Shown: positions 52,499 to 61,996, counted from the first letter of the stretch. The stretch: 64,000 bases of DNA from Parafilimonas terrae (GCF_900115755.1 NZ_FOXQ01000001.1:434001-498000); one strand, 5' to 3'. Notes: a model not told the origin generated them from the sequence alone. A program made the numbers and translations.

Positions 52499-53944
52499 AT
52501 GGAAAAAGAAATTCTGGAACACAGGCTGGGCATGAACCGCCGCCGCTTTTTATCAAGGTTAAGCCTTGGCATTGGCAGCGTGGCATTAGGTTCATTGCTT
52601 ATTCCCGACCTGTTCAGCAAAAACGATGAAGAGGCTGCCATTACCGGCCTTGCGCAATTTGCACCAAAAGCAAAACGTATCATCTATCTTTTTCAAAACG
52701 GCGCCCCGTCGCAGCTTGATTTATTTGACTACAAACCTTTGCTTCAAAAAATGCACGGCGAAGATTTGCCCGCCAGCATACGCATGGGCCAGCGCTTAAC
52801 CGGCATGACAGCCGATCAGAAAAAATTTCCGCTGGCAGGCACTTATTTTCAATTCAATCAATATGGCCAGGCAAAAGCATGGATAAGTGAGTTGTTGCCT
52901 TATACAGCCGGCGTGGTGGATGACCTCTGCATCGTAAAAAGCTTATACACCGAAGCTATTAATCATGATCCCGCATTAACCTTTTTTCAAACCGGTGCGC
53001 AGGTGGGCAACAGGCCAAGTATGGGCGCCTGGCTGAGTTATGGCCTGGGCAGTGAAAACAAAAACCTGCCTGCATTCTGTGTGCTGTTGTCAAAAGGAAA
53101 AGGCAATGGACAGGGCGTGTATTCAAAGCTTTGGTCGAATGGTTTTTTAGATTCTATTCACCAGGGTGTACAGTTTAGCAGCGGTGATAGCCCGGTGCTG
53201 TATCTCAACAACCCTGATGGCATGAATAAAACGGACCGCAGACTTATGCTGGATAAACTTGCCGAGTTGAATGATGCTTCTTACAAAGAGTTTGGCGACC
53301 CTGAAATAAACACCCGCATACAACAGTATGAAATGGCTTACCGCATGCAAACCGCTGTTCCTGAAATTACAGATATGAGCAGGGAGCCGGAAAGCATTAT
53401 TAAATTATATGGCCCGGATTGTTTGGTACCTGGCACTTTTGCTGCCAATTGTTTACTGGCAAGAAAGCTAAGTGAAAATGGTGTGCGCTTTGTGCAACTG
53501 TATCACCAGGGCTGGGATGCGCATGGCAATCTTCCCAATGAAATTAAAGGCCAGTGTAAAGATGTTGACCAATCGAGCGCTGCATTGATAACAGATTTAA
53601 AACAACGTGGTTTATTGGATGAAACGCTGGTGATATGGGGTGGTGAATTTGGCCGCACGAATTATTGCCAGGGATTGCTGACAAGAGATAATTATGGACG
53701 TGATCATCATCCGCGCTGTTTTACGGTTTGGATGGCAGGCGGCGGCATAAAGCCAGGCGTGTATGGCGAGACAGATGAGTTTGGTTATAACATAGCGGAG
53801 AACCCGGTGCATGTGCATGATTTTCACGCCACCATTTTAGCGCTGATGGGTATTGATCATGAGAAACTAACCTTCAGGCATTTGGGCAGAAGATACAGGT
53901 TAACGGATGTAGCCGGAACGGTGGTAAAAGATATTATGGCCTGA
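52499..53944 (+). CDS. Tat-exported DUF1501 protein
   Basis: A 481-residue protein from ATG 52499 (MEKEILEHRLGMNRRRFLSR); the twin-arginine NRRRFLSRLSLGIG marks Tat export of a folded protein. The DUF1501 fold (alkaline-phosphatase-like) shows YLFQNGAPSQLDLFDYKP, PLAGTYFQFNQYG, HDPALTFFQTGAQVGNRPSM, WGGEFGRTNYCQGL and GRDHHPRCFTVWMAGGG. DUF1501 proteins almost always sit with PSD1 partners and may act with them on one substrate; no activity has been proven. An upstream in-frame TTG start was rejected. Confidence 0.94.
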   Translation: MEKEILEHRLGMNRRRFLSRLSLGIGSVALGSLLIPDLFSKNDEEAAITGLAQFAPKAKRIIYLFQNGAPSQLDLFDYKPLLQKMHGEDLPASIRMGQRLTGMTADQKKFPLAGTYFQFNQYGQAKAWISELLPYTAGVVDDLCIVKSLYTEAINHDPALTFFQTGAQVGNRPSMGAWLSYGLGSENKNLPAFCVLLSKGKGNGQGVYSKLWSNGFLDSIHQGVQFSSGDSPVLYLNNPDGMNKTDRRLMLDKLAELNDASYKEFGDPEINTRIQQYEMAYRMQTAVPEITDMSREPESIIKLYGPDCLVPGTFAANCLLARKLSENGVRFVQLYHQGWDAHGNLPNEIKGQCKDVDQSSAALITDLKQRGLLDETLVIWGGEFGRTNYCQGLLTRDNYGRDHHPRCFTVWMAGGGIKPGVYGETDEFGYNIAENPVHVHDFHATILALMGIDHEKLTFRHLGRRYRLTDVAGTVVKDIMA

Positions 53945-53959
53945 TAAATTTGCATTCCC

Positions 53960-54265
53960 TTAGTGCCTTTGTGTCTTTGTGGTTCAAAAAATAAATAAAC
54001 CACGAAGGCACGGAAACACTAAGTGGTATAAAGAAGTTGAAGTAAAAGGATGAAGCTTCTTAACAAAAAGATTGAATTAATAAACTTCATGTTTCTTCGA
54101 GCCTTTGGTCTTTGTGGCTCAAAAAAATATTAAACCACAAAGACACGAAAACACTAAGTGGCATAAAGAAGTTGAAGTAAAAGAATGAAGCTTCTTAACA
54201 AAAAGATTGGATTAATAAACTTCATGTTTCTTCGAGCCTTTGCGCCTTTGTGGCTCAAAAATTTT
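53960..54265. repeat. 135-bp tandem duplication of an inverted-repeat element
   Basis: Units at 53996-54130 and 54131-54265 are nearly identical over 135 bases; 53960-53990 is the 3' part of a third copy. Each unit starts AAACCAC-AA-G-CACG, contains GAAGTTGAAGTAAAAG and GAAGCTTCTTAAC, and ends CTTTGTGGCTC, so its ends pair with each other. This fills the gap between the DUF1501 gene and the next gene, and no ORF is visible in it. Confidence 0.85.
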
Positions 54266-54327
54266 ATAAACCTTCGTTATTAAAATAAAAAAGCACATAG
54301 CTTGTATTCAATAAAATAATTGCATTT

Positions 54328-55356
54328 ATGAACCGAAGAAAATTTGTACAACATACATCATTGACCGCCGGAAGCCTGCTGATTATGCACAACCTGTTTG
54401 CAAAAAACAAAGAGAAAGTATATGGCTACAACAATATGTTATATACGCTTGATACGCGATGGAGCCAGGCCGATGCATCTAAATATCCTGTGAATGATTG
54501 CCACGAAATGGTGCAGGATAAACAAGGCCGCATTATCTTATTAACCAACGAAACCAAAAACAATATTTTAATCTACGATACAAAAGGCAAACTGCTGGAT
54601 GTGTGGGGGCATGAATTTCCAGGCGGCCACGGATTGACCTTGCACAATGAAAACGGTACTGAATATTTATACATTACCGATACCGTAAAACACCAGGTAT
54701 ATAAAGCCACAATGGATGGCAAAATATTGCTGACAATTGACGCACCATTAGATGCAAACGGCATTTATAAAAAACGGGAAGAGTTTGTGCCAACTGAAAC
54801 TATTATTGATAGCAATGGCGATATTTTTATTGCCGATGGTTACGGCGCTCAATATGTGTTGCAATACGATCAGCAGGGCAAACTGAAAAATTATTTTGGC
54901 GGCCGCGGCGATGGCGATGAACATCTGGATAACGCACACGGCATTTGTTTCGACACAAGGATTGATAATAATATGTTATTGGTTACCGACAGAACACGTA
55001 ACTGCTTTAAACGTTTTACCAAGGATGGCAAACTGCTCGAAGTAATTAAACTGCCGGGCGCCTGCGTGTGCAGGCCCGTTATTCAGGGCGATCATTTATA
55101 TGCAGCGGTACTGCGTTCGCCGGATATGAATAAAGAAGGCTCGGGCTTTGTAACCATTCTCGATAAAAACAATAAAGTTATCAGCAATATTGGCGGCAGT
55201 GAACCAACCTATATTGACGGTGTGTTACAACCAATGAGCCAGACCGATAAAATATTTGTGCATCCGCATGATGTGTGTGTTGACAGGGATCATAATTTAT
55301 ATGTGGCGCAATGGGCTTCGGGCAAAGTGTATCCATATAAATTAAAGAGGGTATGA
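54328..55356 (+). CDS. Tat-exported NHL-type six-bladed beta-propeller
   Basis: A 342-residue protein with a Tat signal (MNRRKFVQHTSLTAGSLLI). NHL-like blades include VQDKQGRIILLTN, ILIYDTKGKLLDVWG, IIDSNGDIFIADGYG, VLQYDQQGKLKNYFGGRGDG, HGICFDTRIDNNMLLVTDR and VCVDRDHNLYVAQWASGKVY. Relatives are found beside cytochrome genes in Bacteroidota and are likely binding or scaffold proteins, with no known enzymatic centre here. It continues the plus-strand group of exported cytochrome-related proteins. Confidence 0.85.
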   Translation: MNRRKFVQHTSLTAGSLLIMHNLFAKNKEKVYGYNNMLYTLDTRWSQADASKYPVNDCHEMVQDKQGRIILLTNETKNNILIYDTKGKLLDVWGHEFPGGHGLTLHNENGTEYLYITDTVKHQVYKATMDGKILLTIDAPLDANGIYKKREEFVPTETIIDSNGDIFIADGYGAQYVLQYDQQGKLKNYFGGRGDGDEHLDNAHGICFDTRIDNNMLLVTDRTRNCFKRFTKDGKLLEVIKLPGACVCRPVIQGDHLYAAVLRSPDMNKEGSGFVTILDKNNKVISNIGGSEPTYIDGVLQPMSQTDKIFVHPHDVCVDRDHNLYVAQWASGKVYPYKLKRV

Positions 55357-55367
55357 GCCGCCACTAC

Positions 55368-55516
55368 GCCCCCATCTCAAAGGGGAATTTTTCAAGAGTG
55401 TGAAATATCAAACTTGTTTACTAATATCAGCTTATAAATGAATTTTCGTTCCAACGCTAATAAAAGTTATGTCTTTTAGAGTTGGGCTTTACATAATTTC
55501 CCTTTAGGGTTGGGGC
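55368..55516. repeat. Imperfect inverted repeat framing the leader of the next gene
   Basis: GCCCCCATCTCAAAGGGGAA (55368-55387) and TTTCCCTTTAGGGTTGGGGC (55497-55516) are imperfectly complementary, with mismatches at the CATCTC/AACCC part. The element is about 149 bases and ends at the base before the ATG of the membrane cytochrome gene, so this leader and any ribosome-binding site are inside the repeat. Confidence 0.6.
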
Positions 55517-57655
55517 ATGAAAAATATACTCGCTACTTTACTGATACCATTAAATTCTTTACTGCTTCTCTTTTTAATTTTTGATGATAAGCTTATTGTG
55601 CCATTATGGTTGCAGGTGGCGGGCAGGCTGCATCCGGTTATACTGCATTTCCCAATTGTATTAGTACTTATATATTTTGTCATCACTTTAATAATACCCA
55701 AAAAAACAAAAGCCGAACCCTGGTTTATTGACCTCAGCGGATGGCTCTTGGTTATTGCTGCTTTTATGGCCGTGATAACGGCATTGGCAGGATTGTTATT
55801 ATCCCGTGAAGCAGGTTATGATGCAGATAACATCGCACTGCATAAATACACAGGCTCCATAACTTCTTTCTTACTCGTATCAATTTATTTTCTGCGCAGT
55901 TATTTTAAGACAAACCCTGCGTTGTTAAACATCCCCGTGGTATGCACGGCTGTGCTTATTATCTGGGCTGGCCATCTCGGCGCTGATATTACACATGGCG
56001 ACAATTTTGTATTAGCTCCTGTAACACCAACCCACACAAAGCCACAGGTAAGCCTGGAAGATGCTTTTGTATATGCTGACCTGGTAGAACCTATTCTTGA
56101 AGATAAATGCATGGGCTGCCATAACAGTAAAAAAGCTAAAGGCGAACTGGTGATGGAGACGAAAGAACTGCTATTAAAAGGTGGTAAAAATGGTAAGCTC
56201 TGGGACACTGCAAAAGCTGATCTTGGTTTGCTGATGCAGCGCATTCATTTGCCCGAAGAAGCAAAAGAACACATGCCGCCAAAGGGCAAGCCGCAGTTAA
56301 CGGATGAAGAATCTTCCATCTTATATGAATGGATAAAGAGCGGCGCTGAATTCGATAAAAAAGTAACGGATTTACCTGTTACCGATACGTTGCATATACT
56401 CGCATCAAAAGTGCTGAAACAATCATCAGATGAAGTATATGATTTTGCGGCCGCTGATGAAAAGCAAATTATCAAGCTTAGCAATAACAACCGCGTAATA
56501 ACGCCGGTTGCCATGGAATCGCCGGCACTTGTTGTAAACTTTTATAACAAGCCGTTTTATAACAGCAAAGAACTGGAAGCATTGCAGCCCTTGAACACAC
56601 AAATTGTTGAGCTGAATTTAGGCAACATGCCTGTTTCAGATGATGATCTTAAAGCCATAGCGCAATTTGTGAACCTGCGTTACCTTAATCTTAACTTCAC
56701 ATCCATCACCGGCAACACATTACAGGAATTAAATAAACTTCGATTTTTAAAAAGCTTATCATTATCGGGCACACCAGTAAAACCCAGCCAGGTAGCAGCG
56801 CTTACAACATTGCCTAAACTAAGGGCCGTTTATTTATGGAATACAGAGATTGACAAAAAAGATATTCAGTCACTGGAAGAAAAGAATAAGAATATTACCT
56901 ACCAAACCGGGTTTAAAGGCGACAGCACTATTTTAAAACTTACGCCGCCTGTTTTAGAGAACGATAATTTTGTTATCACTAATCCAACACCTTTAAAGCT
57001 GAAACATTATATACGCGGCGCGGTTATTCGCTATACGATGAATGGAAATGAGCCCGACAGCATTTCCTCTCCGGTGTATGATAAGGTCATTGATATTAAT
57101 ACTGATTTTACCTTAAAAGCGAAAGCCTATAAACCAGGCTGGATAAGCAGTGACATTATCAGCCAGCATTTCTTTAAAGGCACTTATCATGCTGACAGCG
57201 CATTGTTGCTTTCCAAAGTGGATGACAAATACAAAGGCAACGGTGCCGCTACTATTATTGATGGCATAAAAAGCGACATCAATTTTGCCAGCGGCAAATG
57301 GCTGGGCTACCGCGAAAACCCGATGGAAGTAATGTTGCTGTTTAACAAACCAGTTGAAGCCAGCAGTATAACCTTAAGCATGTTGCAGCAGATTGGCGCT
57401 TATATTTTTCCGCCGGCACAGGTTACCGTTTGGGGCGGAACAGATAAGAATAATTTAAAGCTATTAACTACGGTAAAACCGCAGCAACCAACTCCGGAGT
57501 CAACGCAGGAAAACCTTGCTGTTACATGCAGCTTTAGTAAAACAAGCGTTACCTGTATTAAATTATTAGTAATGCCGGTACGCAGTTTACCGGCCTGGCA
57601 TGGCGGCAAAGGCGATAAAGCCTGGGCATTTGTAGATGAAGTGTTTGTGAATTGA
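55517..57655 (+). CDS. Membrane cytochrome c protein with LRR-like repeats and CHB_HEX-like domain
   Basis: A 712-residue mosaic protein. Residues 1-155 have four or five helices, with RLHPVILHFPIVLVL near 37 (DUF2231-like with a possible heme-ligand His). Residues about 185-285 are a PSCyt1-type cytochrome with heme site CMGCHNSKKAKG and late MPPKGKPQL. Residues about 340-445 contain leucine-rich-like repeats (LKAIAQFVNLRYLNLNFTSI, LNKLRFLKSLSLSGTPV). Residues about 465-520 look like the chitobiase C-terminal Ig domain (YTMNGNEPDSISSPVY), and the end resembles a discoidin-type sandwich. It may bind carbohydrate outside while passing electrons to the membrane; that is inference. It is the last of the cytochrome group. 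Confidence 0.85.
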   Translation: MKNILATLLIPLNSLLLLFLIFDDKLIVPLWLQVAGRLHPVILHFPIVLVLIYFVITLIIPKKTKAEPWFIDLSGWLLVIAAFMAVITALAGLLLSREAGYDADNIALHKYTGSITSFLLVSIYFLRSYFKTNPALLNIPVVCTAVLIIWAGHLGADITHGDNFVLAPVTPTHTKPQVSLEDAFVYADLVEPILEDKCMGCHNSKKAKGELVMETKELLLKGGKNGKLWDTAKADLGLLMQRIHLPEEAKEHMPPKGKPQLTDEESSILYEWIKSGAEFDKKVTDLPVTDTLHILASKVLKQSSDEVYDFAAADEKQIIKLSNNNRVITPVAMESPALVVNFYNKPFYNSKELEALQPLNTQIVELNLGNMPVSDDDLKAIAQFVNLRYLNLNFTSITGNTLQELNKLRFLKSLSLSGTPVKPSQVAALTTLPKLRAVYLWNTEIDKKDIQSLEEKNKNITYQTGFKGDSTILKLTPPVLENDNFVITNPTPLKLKHYIRGAVIRYTMNGNEPDSISSPVYDKVIDINTDFTLKAKAYKPGWISSDIISQHFFKGTYHADSALLLSKVDDKYKGNGAATIIDGIKSDINFASGKWLGYRENPMEVMLLFNKPVEASSITLSMLQQIGAYIFPPAQVTVWGGTDKNNLKLLTTVKPQQPTPESTQENLAVTCSFSKTSVTCIKLLVMPVRSLPAWHGGKGDKAWAFVDEVFVN

Positions 57656-57778
57656 GAAGGAATGAGCATATTTCAAATATTTTATCTCATGGATGTATGT
57701 AAAGCAGCCTGCTGTATCTTTTGCACCGCTTATATAATTCAGTATTAAAAAATAGCAATCAGGAATTACCTTCAGCAC

Positions 57779-57970
57779 ATGCTCACATTTATTGCCTGGA
57801 TTATTTTGTTTATCCTCTGTTGGCCACTGGCTATTTTAGCATTAGTACTTTATCCTGTATTTTGGATTATAACACTGCCTTTCAGGCTTATTGGCTTTGC
57901 CGTAGATGGTGTGTTTAATTTTCTCAAAGCCATTTTTTTGCTTCCCGGAAAACTACTTCAAAGGCTTTAG
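57779..57970 (+). CDS. Small two-helix membrane protein
   Basis: A 63-residue very hydrophobic protein (MLTFIAWIILFILCWPLAIL) with two helices and a basic end (PGKLLQRL). Pro-Phe-Arg in the loop (ITLPFRLIGFAVDGV) looks conserved rather than random. Similar small proteins seem common in Bacteroidota, with no known function. The 57971-58169 stretch after it holds no gene I can support. Confidence 0.65.
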   Translation: MLTFIAWIILFILCWPLAILALVLYPVFWIITLPFRLIGFAVDGVFNFLKAIFLLPGKLLQRL

Positions 57971-58169
57971 CGTTTATTTAATTTCCAATATTGTAACGTG
58001 GCTTGAGGCATTTGCAAAAAAGAAAAAATATCTTTTTATACAATTATCATATTTGTTGATTTTTATCGCTGTAATTTTCAACTGTACTTGAATTATATAT
58101 GCACTTCATTTAAAAGTAAACAGCAAAGCTTATATAAAACATTTTAAACATTATAAAACACAAACATTA

Positions 58170-58832
58170 ATGAACCAGCAATTATTTCAAGCCGTAGATC
58201 AATATATCTGCAAATTGTTTGCACAAAACGATGAGGCATTGGATGCAGTTGTTGCATCAATAGAAAAGAATAATATCCCGCAGATAAGTGTTTCAGCCAG
58301 CCAGGGAAAATTCTTACAGGTGCTTGTGAAATTATGCAGGGCAAAAAGCATCCTGGAGCTGGGCACACTGGCAGGCTACAGCACCATCTGGATGGCAAGA
58401 GGATTGCCTGAAGATGGTAAACTCATCAGCCTTGAATATGAACAACTGCATGCTGATGTAGCCCGTGAAAATATTAAACGTGCCGGGCTGGATAAATTGG
58501 TTGAAATAAGGGTGGGCAAAGGGCTTGACCTTTTACCGCAGCTTCAACAGGAGCAAAAGGTGTTTGATATGATTTTCATTGATGCAGATAAACCGCCGTA
58601 TGCCGAATACTTTCAATGGGCATTAAAACTGTCGCACCCCGGCACACTTATTATTGCAGATAATGTTATACGCGAAGGAAAAATATTGGATGAAACCTCT
58701 GAAGATGAAGCCGTAAAAGGCGTGCAGCGCTTTAGTAAATTATTAGCTGAAACCAAAGAAGTAACAGCATGCATTATACAAAACGTGGGTGAAAAAGAAC
58801 ATGATGGCATGGCAATAGCAGTAGTGAATTGA
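58170..58832 (+). CDS. Class I SAM-dependent O-methyltransferase
   Basis: A 220-residue member of the caffeoyl-CoA/catechol O-methyltransferase family (Methyltransf_3). SAM-binding LELGTLAGYSTIWMA lies near residue 63, the metal-binding pair appears as FIDADKPPY near 139 and IIADNVIREG near 164, and KVFDMIF precedes the first. Family enzymes methylate catechol-type hydroxyls with a divalent metal; the bacterial substrate is unknown. No neighbour points to a pathway. Its ATG follows a 200-base gap, so it is probably a single-gene unit. Confidence 0.92.
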   Translation: MNQQLFQAVDQYICKLFAQNDEALDAVVASIEKNNIPQISVSASQGKFLQVLVKLCRAKSILELGTLAGYSTIWMARGLPEDGKLISLEYEQLHADVARENIKRAGLDKLVEIRVGKGLDLLPQLQQEQKVFDMIFIDADKPPYAEYFQWALKLSHPGTLIIADNVIREGKILDETSEDEAVKGVQRFSKLLAETKEVTACIIQNVGEKEHDGMAIAVVN

Positions 58833-58849
58833 TTCACACCCATAGCAGC

Positions 58850-59527
58850 TTACAATTCAGCAGCAATCTTATCTATCACCATTTTACTCATGGATGTTAT
58901 AGAAGCATCGTATTGATCAAGATACTGGAATGTTTTCTTTTTAAGCGATTGAAACATACCCAGTGTAAGTCCTTTATCAGTATTTGAAATATCAACCGTT
59001 CCGGTTTTATAAGAGGAATTATCCTGGTTCAGTATTTTGTAGGAAACCACCATTTGATGGTCTTCAGGCTGCACGGTCAATACATCCCATGAGAAAGCAT
59101 ATAAAATCACCCAAACAATATGTCCCTTGTCATCAATGGCAAAATTTGTTGGCATCTTTTCAATGTTCAATTCCAGCTTTCTGCCATTTAATTTTTGCTT
59201 CAGCGTTTTATTGGAATAAGACAAAACCGTTGAAGTAAAATTATTAATGCCAATTTGCGGATTGAGCGCCGTGCTGTTTTTATAATCATACTGCCAGTAA
59301 AACAATAAGGGCAATACATGACTTGTTTTCTTCTGTGTTTCAGATAATACATCGCCCATTGAATTAATGCCGGACGTAATGGTTATAATATTGCTCTTTT
59401 TTCTTGTGGGCGTTGCATCCACATAATTTTGAGCTACCCATTTATTAATTTTCTTTGGCCCAAGACAGCCGCACAAAAATATTATTGCAGCACATATAAG
59501 GCAGGGTTTCATCACATTCAAACGCAT
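58850..59527 (-). CDS. Unknown exported lipoprotein
   Basis: A 225-residue lipoprotein with lipobox FLCGCLG near residue 19. Residues 45-100 (IITITSGINSMGDVLSE, LPLLFYWQYDYKNSTALNPQ) and 125-170 (FAIDDKGHIVWVILYAFSWD) look like a mixed alpha/beta fold, but I recognise no family. It converges on the methyltransferase gene with 17 bases between stops. Starting at the second Met (five codons later) is equally possible. Confidence 0.7.
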   Translation of the reverse strand: MRLNVMKPCLICAAIIFLCGCLGPKKINKWVAQNYVDATPTRKKSNIITITSGINSMGDVLSETQKKTSHVLPLLFYWQYDYKNSTALNPQIGINNFTSTVLSYSNKTLKQKLNGRKLELNIEKMPTNFAIDDKGHIVWVILYAFSWDVLTVQPEDHQMVVSYKILNQDNSSYKTGTVDISNTDKGLTLGMFQSLKKKTFQYLDQYDASITSMSKMVIDKIAAEL

Positions 59528-59652
59528 AACAGTTAGTATTATTTGGTTTAGAATTAAAACATAAAAAGGCCGTTTAAAAAACAGGGTTTTGAAACATCAA
59601 TTGAGTTTTAGAAGTTATAAAGAAAATGCATCAACTGCATTGTGTTTAACAT

Positions 59653-59684
59653 ACTCACAACTGACCACTCGCTACTCACCATCG
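59653..59684. repeat. ACTCAC-type simple repeat, copy 1
   Basis: ACTCACAACTGACCACTCGC followed by TACTCACC, a degenerate run of 8- to 10-base ACTCA units downstream of ftsE. A similar run lies upstream of the gene. The rest of 59528-59707 shows nothing I can support. Confidence 0.5.
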
Positions 59685-59707
59685 TTTTACCTTATGTTTT
59701 CTGAATC

Positions 59708-60394
59708 TTAAACTTCCGCCACCGCGCTGTCAAACACTTTACCGCGTTCGGTTTTAAGCATGCGGGAAGGATATTTGCTTATCACCATAAAATCATGTGT
59801 GGCCATAATGATTGATGTGCCGTAATCTTTACAAATACTTACCAGCAACTGCATAATCTCATCACTGGTTTCAGGGTCAAGGTTACCTGTAGGTTCATCG
59901 GCCAAAATAAGTTTAGGAGAATTAAGCAGGGCCCTTGCTATATCAATACGCTGCTGCTCACCGCCACTCAATTCAAAGGTCATCTTAAACCCTTTGCTTT
60001 TAAGGCCAACTTTACCGAGCACGTCAGCAATTTTTTCTTCAATCAGTTTTTCATCTTTCCAGCCCGTTGCTTTCAAAACAAAGCGCAGGTTTTCGTTCAC
60101 ATTCCTGTCGGTAAGCAATTGAAAGTCCTGGAAAACAACGCCCAGGTTACGGCGCAGGAACGGAACTTTTTTCCAGTTCATATCACGCAGGTTATATCCG
60201 GCAACTGTAGCATCGCCTTCTTTAAGAGACAGCTCACCGTATAATGTTTTCAGCAGGCTACTTTTGCCGGTGCCGGTTTTACCCACAAGGTAAACGAATT
60301 CACCACGTTCAATTGTAAAGCTTACATCACTTAAAACAAGGTTATCTCCCTGGTATATATTGGCATCTCTTACAGTAACTACAGGCTCAAACAT
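59708..60394 (-). CDS. ftsE: Cell-division ABC ATPase FtsE
   Basis: A 228-residue ABC ATPase: Walker [10 protein letters not shown] near residue 38, Q-loop [13 protein letters not shown], signature [15 protein letters not shown] near 143 and Walker [13 protein letters not shown] near 162. The pattern, size and the DRNVNENL segment match FtsE, which with membrane partner FtsX controls peptidoglycan hydrolases at the division site. ftsX is not next to it, as is usual in Bacteroidota. LolD-type ATPases are the nearest alternative. Confidence 0.9.
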   Translation of the reverse strand: MFEPVVTVRDANIYQGDNLVLSDVSFTIERGEFVYLVGKTGTGKSSLLKTLYGELSLKEGDATVAGYNLRDMNWKKVPFLRRNLGVVFQDFQLLTDRNVNENLRFVLKATGWKDEKLIEEKIADVLGKVGLKSKGFKMTFELSGGEQQRIDIARALLNSPKLILADEPTGNLDPETSDEIMQLLVSICKDYGTSIIMATHDFMVISKYPSRMLKTERGKVFDSAVAEV

Positions 60395-60494
60395 GAAATA
60401 TAAATTTTAAAGGTTGCTGCATTTATCACAGGCGGCAAAAGTAAAAATAAAACCGTAAGTAGTGCTGCGATAATCGTGAAGTGTGAGCGTATTT

Positions 60495-60521
60495 ACTCAC
60501 AACTTACCATTCACTGCTCAC
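60495..60521. repeat. ACTCAC-type simple repeat, copy 2
   Basis: ACTCACAACTTACCATTCAC followed by TGCTCAC, related to the run at 59653. The two flank ftsE in direct orientation. Confidence 0.5.
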
Positions 60522-60585
60522 AATATTAACATAACAGCAATTTTTGAATTATTTTAATGATGTATTGTCAGATGAAACAGGAAAT

Positions 60586-61785
60586 CTATTTTCCTTTATT
60601 GGATACAGCAGCCGCGCCATCATTATAAAATACATATAAACCATCCTTACCTGCCACCACAATATCTTTTCTTCCGGTACCGCGTAAATCAGCCACAGCA
60701 AAGTATAACCCCGTTCCTTTACCCTCACCCAGCGGGCCATAGCTGATGATTTGCTTGGTGAATGATTCCCCGTTCCATTTATAATAATACAATCCTGCCG
60801 GATCATGCACGCCCGGGTCTGTATCATGCGCCCGGTAACGTTTTCCGGTTATCAGCTCAGGTTTGCCATCGCCGTCAATGTCCACCCACTGCATAGTATG
60901 AAACATAGAATTGTTTGGGTCGATAGCATGTTTAACCCAATTTCTTTTCCCTGATTTATCCATGGTTTGTTCATACCAGTCCAGGCCATAATCATGGCCC
61001 TGGCCCGAAATAATATCGTTCTTTCCATCGCCGTTTACATCTTCCACCAACACAGGCACACTGGCTTGTCCCAGGTTAAATTCTTTGTGCAATACCCATG
61101 TTTCTTTTAAAGGATTTGCAGGCGCTTCAAGCCAGCCATCACTTATAATAAAATCACCACGGCCATCCGCATTAATATCGCCAAAGCCCAATCCATGCCC
61201 TTGTTTTGGGGCTACTTCTGTCTTAGCAAATTTTCCTGAAGCCTTGCCGCCGGCATCTTTTTCCAGCTTATAAAATTTCAGCGGGAAATTGGGATTATTA
61301 GGCACTATTTCTATTGTGCCGTCATTGTCCACATCCCAGCCTTGTGCAGCTTCTACATTACCGGTGGAATCAATTAAATGATCTGTCCATATACCTGTAT
61401 TATTTCCCGGGTTTTCTTTCCAGTGAAGGCTATTGCTAAACCAGCTCCCGGTAATAAAATCCATTCGCCCGTCACCATTTACATCTAAAGGAATAGTGGA
61501 AAAGTCATCCCAATATTCATTGTAGCGTTTTACCGGCCCTATGTAATGCGCCTTAAAAAAATCAGGCCCTTCATACCAAAACGACCCGGATACGATGTCG
61601 GGTTTTCCATCATTATTTACATCAAACACATTCACGCTTTCAAAGCTTTCTGCAGCAATCATTTGTTTTGTAAAACGAATTACAGGTGCAGAAGATTTGT
61701 TTTGAGAACAAGCACTGGAGCAAAGTATCAATAAGCTGAAAGAAGATAAAAAAAATGGCTTTTCGAAAAGATGCCGGTAATTCAT
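60586..61785 (-). CDS. VCBS/FG-GAP repeat lipoprotein
   Basis: A 399-residue exported lipoprotein (CSSACSQNK lipobox near residue 26). At least five calcium-binding repeats are seen: DVNNDGKPDIVSG, DVNGDGRMDFITG, DVDNDGTIEIVPN, DINADGRGDFIISD and DVNGDGKNDIISG, plus DIDGDGKPELITG. It resembles a single beta-propeller with short W-Y-rich loops (GSFWYEGPDFF). Likely a surface binding protein; no ligand known. It is unlike the operon proteins at 35.9-41.5 kb in lacking heme and ASPIC parts. Confidence 0.9.
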   Translation of the reverse strand: MNYRHLFEKPFFLSSFSLLILCSSACSQNKSSAPVIRFTKQMIAAESFESVNVFDVNNDGKPDIVSGSFWYEGPDFFKAHYIGPVKRYNEYWDDFSTIPLDVNGDGRMDFITGSWFSNSLHWKENPGNNTGIWTDHLIDSTGNVEAAQGWDVDNDGTIEIVPNNPNFPLKFYKLEKDAGGKASGKFAKTEVAPKQGHGLGFGDINADGRGDFIISDGWLEAPANPLKETWVLHKEFNLGQASVPVLVEDVNGDGKNDIISGQGHDYGLDWYEQTMDKSGKRNWVKHAIDPNNSMFHTMQWVDIDGDGKPELITGKRYRAHDTDPGVHDPAGLYYYKWNGESFTKQIISYGPLGEGKGTGLYFAVADLRGTGRKDIVVAGKDGLYVFYNDGAAAVSNKGK

Positions 61786-61937
61786 GAAAATATGTTTTTG
61801 ATGAAAAATATATTGCAGGTGAATATAGTTAATAGAATAGTTTTTACAACCGGCTTATTTCCAAATAAAATTATACGCAACCATTAACGCGGATTAAACC
61901 AGGATAGCTTCCCGGTTTTCAGCATTACAAAAACATT

Positions 61938-61996
61938 AACTAAAAAAATAGTTGTAAAACTAAAAACATAGTTTTACATTTGACTAAACATTTAGT
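61938..61996 (+). promoter_or_regulatory. Three stacked palindromes, likely BlaI-type operator
   Basis: Palindromes are AACTA-n6-TAGTT (61938-61953), GTAAAACTA-n6-TAGTTTTAC (61954-61977) and ACTAAACATTTAGT (61983-61996). All share the ACTA/TAGT half-site, which fits the short palindromes bound by BlaI/MecI dimers. The third ends three bases before the repressor ATG. The middle and third cover the -7 box, so binding would block RNA polymerase. Confidence 0.85.
61951..61982 (+). promoter_or_regulatory. Promoter inside the operator
   Basis: GTTG (61951-61954), a 20-base spacer and TACATTTG (61975-61982) fit the Bacteroidota consensus with a perfect -7 box. Transcription would begin near 61989, giving a leader of about 11 bases before the ATG at 62000. 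Confidence 0.75.

Noticed and set aside
53960-54265. CRISPR-like array
   Set aside because: The units are 135 bases in direct tandem without variable spacers, and no cas genes are nearby.
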